A DNA stretch of 64,000 nucleotides from Anthostomella pinea (taxonomy: Eukaryota > Ascomycota > Sordariomycetes > Xylariales > Xylariaceae), in contig CAUWAG010000010.1 of assembly GCA_963556695.1 (NCBI GenBank), positions 3,534,001 through 3,598,000 on the forward strand, given 5' to 3'. This document shows positions 57,155 to 64,000 of this stretch, in pieces. Every line of letters begins with the position of its first letter. Within the stretch, counting starts at the first letter, position 1. Under the pieces are notes generated by a model, which saw only the letters and a program-made list of their open reading frames with translations, ran no database searches and had not been told where the DNA came from. The translations under genes were made by a program, and so were the position numbers.

Positions 57155-60100
57155 ATGATGACACTCGATCAGCTATCGCAATCTTGCCACACCTGCGGTA
57201 CGAAGGCCGAGAAGACGTTTACTTGTACACAATGCAATAATCTGGCCTTCTGTGATGCGGACTGGCCGAAATGGGTCTTGCACACTGCCGGGGCGGTAGG
57301 ATGGTATGTATACCGAACCAAATAGCCGTTATACCCCGAGTGCTCGAGTCTATAACCCCTTATGTCGGGGTAGAACGGCATAGATGTGCCTAAACTAACC
57401 GCCATGGATCATCGACAGGAACGGGAAACCACATGAGAAGGCGGATCCGGTTGTCGTCCACCGTCTCCGGCAGATCCTGGAACCGAGCCGCTCAGAGGTA
57501 GATCACGAAGCCGAGCTCCTCGACGACCAAGATACGACATGGTTCGGCTTCGGGCGAGACGCCCAAGGCCATCCTATGCTCCATGATTATGGACGTTTTG
57601 CTGCTATCATGGGCGAGACCCAGACCGACGACACAACCGAGCGCTATCCTCAGCTTGCATCCTTCATTGGAGAAACCGGTACGATGATTAGCGGCGATGG
57701 GCTGTGTTACTGCCGTTCGCGGTCTGAGACTCTACTGACGACTTCTGCAGGTGCTGGAAAGAGTACCCTGATCAAGCTTTTGATCGACAGACAAGACTTG
57801 ACTTCTTCTCAGGAGTCCAGATACTACTCTCCAGTGACATCCTCTAACCAAGATCGCATATCCACCACGGGTGATGTTCATCTGTATGCCGACCCGGCAT
57901 CATTACAGAGCAACCACCCGCTGCTCTTGGTAGACTGCGAGGGCCTCAACGGCGGGGAGGCCGTACCCAAGCAGCTAAGATATGCGTCGGAAGACCCGAC
58001 TTCACCCTCAGTCGGAATCCGTCCGAGGGGACACACAGCACCGCGCAAGATCGAGTGGGCAGAGACACCACAGACGCAGAAGCGAGAGTTTGCAGTCAGC
58101 CAACTGTACCCCCGCATTCTCTACACATTCAGCGATGTCGTGGTCTTTGTGTTGCGGAATCCGCGGTCCTTCGAGTCAACGGTGCTGCACAAGCTAATAC
58201 GGTGGGGTGCGGCTTCGATCGACAAGTCCATCAACCAGCCCGTGCTTCCGCACGCAGTCATCGTGCTCAACGCTACCGATATCAACGTCGATGAGAAGGA
58301 ATGGGACATCGCCAAGGCTACGGAGTTGCTCATGTCCGACATCAAGGAGGCGATCTCGCGGGAGCCGGTCCTGCAGGAGTACGTACGGGTGTGGCAGAAA
58401 CGCGGGAGGAAAATCAAGAGTACGAAGGAGCTTCTGGAATGCTATTACGCGTCTATCAGCGTCATCAGGGTACCCTATAAGGGCTCATACAGTAAGTGAC
58501 TTCCCACCGGCACCTCTTCAACCTACAGCTGGCGGAAGCCGCGTCGCCGAGGTCTCTTCTTGAGGAGCATGCTAATTGTCAACCAGTGTTGATGAACGAG
58601 CAGGCCGGCAAGCTCTCAGACCTGTTGAGAGAGAAATGTGAGGCATCACATGCCAAGAAAAAGCAGATGCGCATGCTGGCAAATACGGACAAGCTTCAGT
58701 TTTACCTTCAAGCAGCATACGACCATTTCACCCGGGATCTCAATACCCCGTTTGACTTTGTCAAGGAGACGCTGCGACACAGCCCAGTGTCTCGGACCTT
58801 TGAGGGAAACATACTGAACTTGGCCTTGTCGATCAAGAACAGCCCAACACCAATGGTTCTCCAGAGCGATGCGGAACAGATCTTTCGGGTCATAGGACCG
58901 GTGATAGCCTCCTGCGTCATGCTTGACGCCGTACGGCAGAAGCTCCCAGGTGAGTCTCGGATAATGACACTTGTCATTACCTGAACAGGACCCCTCTTTG
59001 TTCGTGAAGTGTAGCTTTACTGACTCGAGGTCAGGCACTGTGAGTCGTCTCCTGGATGATCGCTACGCCAGCGCTTGCGTGGGTGCACTGCAGACGTTCG
59101 CAAACATGTATTGGCCCTGCAGCTTCACGAACCCATCGCTCAGCGGAGACCTTGGCCAGTGCTGTAACGTCCGATCAGGTCATAACCCGAAAGGCCACCA
59201 GAACAAGCAGGGAAAAATCATCGGAAACGGGGAGTACGAGTCCAACTTTGACGCCCCCGGATTCCTGCCGGTGTGGGAACAACTAATACGAGCGAGCCTG
59301 GTCCAGGTCCAATCTTCCAGTTTCAGGCTGGCACATGAGTTCCAGGAAAGGACGGAGCTGGAGATTGCTGCCCTGCTGCATCAGGAGCGCCTGAACGAGC
59401 TTTACTCTAATGTCCTGGGCTGCGCGACTAATTATATCAGCTACTCTGCCTGCTTGTGCTGCTTGAGAGAGCTCCCCGAGTGCGCATTACCGGTATGTCC
59501 TCCATGAGCGTTTTATTCCGTTGATCTTCCGTGATTTCTTGGAACAAGTGTCACGGCTTCAGAGACCCAGGTTGCTTCCAGCGCTCCGGTTGCATCCACG
59601 GATGGTGGGCATTGACTAACTGTATTTGCAGTGCGGTCACGTACTGTGTACCCCATGTATCGAGACTTACGGAACCCGGACATCGAGGACGACAATCGAA
59701 ATTCGGCGATGCCCTCTACACGTCCGCGATATTATCTCAAATCCCGCTTGGGTTGTTACGACGAAACCGCGATTTGCTGGCGTGCGCACTCTTAGCCTTG
59801 ATGGGTATGCTCCCCTGTGGGATTCTTAGCCCATGAATTCATCACTAACACATCGTAGTGGGGGTGTCCGAGGCATTGTGCAGCTTCAAGTTCTAAGAGA
59901 GATAGAAAAAGTACTGGGGCCTGACTTGCCAATCCAGCTGTTCTTTGATTTGATCGTGGGGACCAAGTGAGTGGTAGCTCCGTCGATAAGTCGGCATACA
60001 CAACTAACCTGGTTTCAAGCACTGGCGGCATCATCGCGATCGGTCTGGGAGTGAAGAAATGGACCGTCAACGGCACTATTTTGAAGTTCAAAGACCTCTG

Positions 60101-62496
60101 CCGAGAGGCCTTCAACCCTCGGGAGATGACCAGCATACCGTTATTCGGGGCGCTGTCAAGTCTCTACCATGGCAGTCTGTACAAGACGCAACCTTTCGAG
60201 AAAGCGCTGAAGAGATACTTCTCCGACCAGCCCTTTTTCGGTGGTTCTACCCACAAGTCCCGTCTCACTACTTCGAATAGGGTTGCCATTACCGCCCGGA
60301 GGACTATGGATGGGCAAGCTGTTGTCTTTGCGAACTACAATCGTCCGGATCCGACCGCAATGAGTGAGCAACGCCGCACATTAACTACCCAATCATGAAT
60401 TGAGGAATGCTGACTGGTACCGTGAGCAGTTCTCCCATACCAATTCACTCGATCTGATGTGCCAGAAAGGGAGGTACGGATGTGGGAAGCGTAAGTTCTC
60501 TGACCACATGCGAACCCCTGACGTAGTGCTGACCCTGAATGCATGAAGTGCTCGAGCTACAGCAGCAACTGCGCCGCTGTTCAAGTCTTACACGAAGCCC
60601 GAAACCAAGAGCGAGTATGCCAACAATGACATGCGCTTCATGTGCCCGATTGCCACAGCCCACCACGAGGCTCAGGCGATATGGACCGACGTCGCCTTCG
60701 AAGCACCCGATCTCGTGCTTTCTATCGGCACCGGGCGTAACATAGGCGACAGTAACCTGAGTAACCTGGACGACCTCCATGGTGCCCCGTCTTTGCGGAC
60801 GGTCACGACCGAGTCAAACAGTGTAACAACAGCGCCGGTACCCAGTGCCATCATCCGCCAGGGGCGAGGCGGCATGGGCAACTACAAGCGCCGCGAGAGC
60901 TCATCCGCATCGCCCCTGGACCCATCCACCCACAAGACGGCCAGCAACGGGATCGTGATCCGCAACCCGCAGGCGCCCATGCTAATCTCGTTCCACAACC
61001 CGCTGTCGGGCCAGACGGACCGGCTCAACGACTCGCGGCAGGGCGACCGGACGTGGAACCGCTTCGTGACGAGCAAGCCGGCGCGGCCCGGCGCCGACCG
61101 CTGGCGCTACAAGCGCATCAGCCCCGAGCTCTTCACCAAGCTGCCCAAGTTCGACGACGTGCACAAGATGGACGACCTCGAGCGCGAGGCCAGGGAGGTG
61201 CTGCGCCAGGGCGCCCAGGAGATCGTGGAGATTGCGCATCGGCTTGTCGCGAGCACGTTCTTCTTCGAGAAGGATGTGAGCAGCGTCAGGCAGACGGATT
61301 CGGGCTTCACATGCACAGGTACGACCATTGACCTGCACTCACTTACTTACCACCATTACGCTCTCCCATTCCCAAGTTATGTGCAGACAGAACTAGATAC
61401 TGACCATAACACCAGGATCCATCTTCTGCCGATTCCGGCCCCTATCGCCCGAGCTAAAGGCCCTAGCCTGGTTCCTGATCTCGCTGCTGCAGGGCGACTT
61501 CGAGCCGTACTTCCTGCTGGAGGAGGAGAACGAGGGGGCGTCGTGGCCGGTGCACAAGCTCGTGCTGTCGGAGACGGTGCTGCAGGACATGCACCTGCAG
61601 GGCAACTTCCACCTCGACCCCATCCGCGTCAACGCCGCGACCGAGCAGTCCGAGACCAAGATCTCGCTGTGCCTGCAGCCGGCCGCGTACTCGAACGGCG
61701 TCAAGGCCCTGCCTATCAGTGGGTTTCCGCGCCGGCTGATGGCGGAGGATGGGGGCGTGGTGCAGCAGGCTGGTAGGTCATGCTTCCTTCCTATTCCTAT
61801 TCCTCTGAGTTAGCTGCTGCTTTGGTCAGCCGAAGCTGATATTTGATACGTCTAGTCACGTCTTCCATCGAGAAAAAGCCGTCGGTCGCCACGTCTCTTG
61901 CCGGCACTAACCACACGGCCGAGACTGAAGATGGCACCATCGGCACTGCCACGATGACTGACATGGATACTCCCGTGAGCCCCATCAGTGACGTGAGTGC
62001 CGAGACTACAGTCGACCCTTACAGTACGCGCGCCACCACAGAGGCTGGGTCGTCGTATGCTGAATCGACATACGAGAGACCGGCTTACGAGAGACCGACG
62101 TATGAGAGACCGGCGTATGAGCGACCGGCGTATGAGAACCCGCTGTATAAGAACCCGGTGTATGAGAGACCGGCGTACGAGAAACCGGCGTACGAGCGGC
62201 CGGCGTATGAGAAACCGACGTATGAGCGACCCGCGTATGAGCGGCCTGCGTATGAGACCTCGGCGTATGAGCAACCCGCGTACGAGAACCCGGTATACGA
62301 ACAACCCGCATACGGGCAGCCAACATGTGATCGTGATCTGCTCCCCAGTCGCGCGCACGAGCGGCCGCCATATGAGCTGCTGCCTGGTCCCGCGTTCAGT
62401 GCATCTTCATTCGGCGCATCTTCGTTCGGCAAGTTTCCCCTGGGCAAGGATCCGGACTTTGTTTGCGAGGTGGAGGGAACACCTGTCGGGACGTAG
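57155..62496 (+). CDS. Multidomain zinc finger - GTPase - RING - patatin protein (NLR-like), 1,474 aa
   Basis: Twelve exons: 57155-57303, 57419-57678, 57751-58491, 58587-58949, 59035-59492, 59632-59804, 59859-59966, 60020-60363, 60430-60490, 60549-61318, 61416-61772 and 61856-62496. All are GT..AG and sum to a whole frame. Domains in order are: an N-terminal MYND/B-box-like zinc finger (CHTCG..CTQC..FCDADW, about 11-43); a GBP-like GTPase with P-loop GETGAGKST (134-142) and Walker B LLLVDCEG (194-201); a RING (LCCLRELPECALPCGHVLCT, about 640-695); and a patatin domain from SLDGGGVRG (712-720) to LVLSIGTGRN. Patatins are lipid acyl hydrolases using a Ser-Asp pair. Here GTSTG reads GTNTG (N751) and the DG motif reads NN (N911), so it is probably inactive. 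A beta-rich region and 17 YERPA-type repeats end the chain. It is likely a cytosolic signalling or incompatibility-type protein. Confidence 0.85.
62071..62325 (+). repeat. 17 tandem 15-bp repeats coding YERPA pentapeptides
   Basis: The units TAYGAGMRACCGGCR translate as Y-E-(R/K/N/Q)-P-(A/T/V/L), residues 1334-1418 of the protein at 57155. The first Tyr, Glu and the Pro are almost fixed; only one unit (YETSA) breaks the Pro. Third-base variation shows the array is not brand new. It also makes long open frames on both other strands, which are not genes. Confidence 0.92.
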
Positions 62497-63228
62497 AAGG
62501 CTGGTTCTTGCTGGTTTCTTGCTGGAGGGGAGAAGGCGTGGGCGTATGGGAGTGGGGTTTACTTGTTGGTATTGTGTGGTACTGGGTATGATATTGAGTG
62601 TGTTTTATTCTGTGTATATGTATCAGTATAATTGAAAGCTAGACTTCATCGAGCTGATGTTATCGATTGACTCGTGAGCACCCGCACGGTTTGCCCCGGC
62701 TTCTGCTTTTGGTTAGTGATGGAATCACCGAATAGATCAGATGCATGTCTGGGCATGCAATGATGTCTGCAGACCAGTAGACCTTGGACGGGGCCGATGT
62801 GTTGGGTATGGTGAGCGGAGACATAGTGTTCGGTGATGATGTCGAAGATAGTGTCGAAGATATTAAAAACAATGTTAAAGATTATGCGTGCAGCTCACAG
62901 GGAATAGCTACTGGCCACGATCCTGCGTAGCGTTGGTCCAGGTACTTGAGCATATAGTAGATGTTCCAAGACGAATCGATCCCTAGAAATATTTCACCCT
63001 TGAGTTCTCCACGTATCCATCACCCCTACCTGCCTATTGACAATCCGAATCCGAAGCCTATCATTTACCCTCAGCTCTCTCGTCTCATAAGGTTGGACTG
63101 GGTCACAAACTCCGACTGACACTCGCGCCTCCGAGGTACTTGCCAGGTCACAGTCGACCAGACCACAGCCTACCCCTAACTATCCCAATGACCTCGCCTC
63201 AACCCCCTGCTGAAGCTTTAAGCAGAAG
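62497..63228. other. Intergenic between convergent genes
   Basis: No gene is seen. A GTGTCGAAGAT duplication lies near 62838-62862. Confidence 0.55.
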
Positions 63229-64000
63229 CTAGTAACTTGAAGCGGCCTTCGCCCTCAGCCTTGCTCCATAGAAATATATAATCAACGGAGCCGGCAATCC
63301 AAGCACCAACCCAGCAAAAGCCAAGGTGCTGTTTCCCCACCCATAGCCGAGCGCGTTATACATGACCGGGGTGAACAGCGGGAACAGGAAAGCCGTCATG
63401 CTTCTCAGAAACTGCTTCGCGCCCGCGGCACTGCTCGTGTGTTCCGGGTAGGCGTCGATGACGTACGCCGTGAGCGGGATGTCGGTCATCTGCATGCCCA
63501 GACAAGCCACGACGATCCCGGCATCGACGGCGACCCAGTGCACATGGTACTGCGCCGTCCAGCCGTAGATGAACAGACCAAGCGGCGCGATGAGCGCGCC
63601 GATGAACGTCATCGGGACGCGACTCTCGGGGGCGGGGGCAAGTTCGCCGTTGGTGGTGCGGGCCTTTTGTATAGAGCGGCGGTAGAGGAAGTCCATCAAG
63701 GGCCCGCCGAGCTGGCTGCCTCCGATCTCGCCGATGACCACTGCGATGTAGTGCAGGCCACTGATCTCGACGGATTGGTGGTACTGGTTCACCCACAGCT
63801 CCGAGAAGCTCGACAGCACGATGTACAGTATGCCGTAGTAGAAGGCTGAGATGACGGCGACGATCTGGATGATGGGGTGGAAAGCCAGCAGGCGGAGAGG
63901 GCGGGACAGGGTGCGGACGAGGACTGCGGAGACTGACTTCTTCTCGTTGAGACGTTCATCTAAGGTGTGGTACTGCTGGTTGCCGGTTTCGCTTCGTAGT
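63229..64000 (-). CDS. MFS transporter, C-terminal part (runs off the window)
   Basis: The frame is open from the window end to TAG at 63229-63231, 256 residues plus stop, with no start in view. It begins in the cytosolic central loop (LNEKKSVSAVLVRTLSRPLR) and then shows six membrane segments: IVAVISAFYYGILYIVL, the region of GLHYIAVVIGEIGG, FIGALIAPLGLFIYGW, VDAGIVVACLGMQMTDIPL, FLRSMTAFLFPLFTPVMY and LAFAGLVLGLPAPLIIYFYG. This is the C-terminal half of a 12-TM drug:H+ antiporter (DHA1) type carrier of fungi. The YVIDAYPEHTSSA motif in TM10-11 is typical of that group. The substrate is unknown. Confidence 0.85.
   Translation of the reverse strand, partial: LRSETGNQQYHTLDERLNEKKSVSAVLVRTLSRPLRLLAFHPIIQIVAVISAFYYGILYIVLSSFSELWVNQYHQSVEISGLHYIAVVIGEIGGSQLGGPLMDFLYRRSIQKARTTNGELAPAPESRVPMTFIGALIAPLGLFIYGWTAQYHVHWVAVDAGIVVACLGMQMTDIPLTAYVIDAYPEHTSSAAGAKQFLRSMTAFLFPLFTPVMYNALGYGWGNSTLAFAGLVLGLPAPLIIYFYGARLRAKAASSY

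Noticed and set aside
61852..62447. Long minus-strand and alternate-frame open stretches opposite the YERPA repeat
   Set aside because: A 15-bp repeat without stops is open in several frames. The plus frame is joined to the patatin gene by a correct intron.

Overview
The window is nuclear DNA from a filamentous ascomycete (Pezizomycotina; a Sordariomycete is my best guess, from inference only). The evidence is many short introns with GT..AG ends and CTAAC/CTAAT branch points, AT-neutral coding with C/G-ending codons, and clear fungal versions of housekeeping genes: ArgJ, RFC4, ORC2, GEP4, CFD1, S-adenosylmethionine decarboxylase and a beta-tubulin. Exon borders were worked out by hand from reading frame and splice signals. 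No expression or alignment data were available.

Layout. 1.7-6.2 kb: a three-exon secreted protein, a compact RING-IBR-RING (RBR) protein with a C-terminal membrane helix, and a complete five-exon microsomal cytochrome P450 on the minus strand with a cluster of TTGCACAA octamers upstream. 6.6-19.5 kb: a gene-poor block with minisatellites and decayed gene pieces: an RRM protein tail broken by an insertion with 14-bp direct repeats, a RING1-like piece, a Pex5/Pex20-like piece and a frameshifted unknown gene. 19.5-23.3 kb: a small secreted protein and a GH78 alpha-L-rhamnosidase-like enzyme. 25.0-40.6 kb: a dense housekeeping stretch (argJ, RFC4, a small conserved protein, a small secreted protein, a GFA/CENP-V zinc protein, ORC2, GEP4, a large disordered protein, CFD1). 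40.6-50.6 kb: SPE2 behind a long intron-containing leader with overlapping upstream ORFs, another secreted cysteine protein, a divergent beta-tubulin and an F-box-like protein. 50.6-54.0 kb: gene-poor, with a degenerate tRNA-like element. 54.0-55.4 kb: an unknown gene split by one in-frame TAG. 57.2-62.5 kb: a 12-exon gene for a 1,474-residue zinc finger / GTPase / RING / patatin protein. 63.2 kb to the end: the C-terminal part of an MFS transporter.

The most striking object is the 57-62 kb protein. Its P-loop, RING and patatin oxyanion loop are intact. Both patatin catalytic residues, however, are Asn (N751 for the Ser nucleophile, N911 for the Asp) at exactly the expected positions, so it looks like a pseudo-phospholipase inside an NLR-like or GBP-like signalling architecture. 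It ends in 17 YERPA-type pentapeptide repeats. Second in interest are the start-stop-overlapping uORFs in the SPE2 leader, which suggest polyamine-dependent translational control, and the single TAG in the 54-55 kb gene.

The genes do not form one operon-like pathway. The housekeeping genes are unrelated neighbours. The accessory genes (secreted proteins, P450, GH78, transporter, NLR-like protein) sit in or beside the repeat-rich, gene-poor blocks, the usual arrangement in plant-associated or otherwise adaptable fungi.
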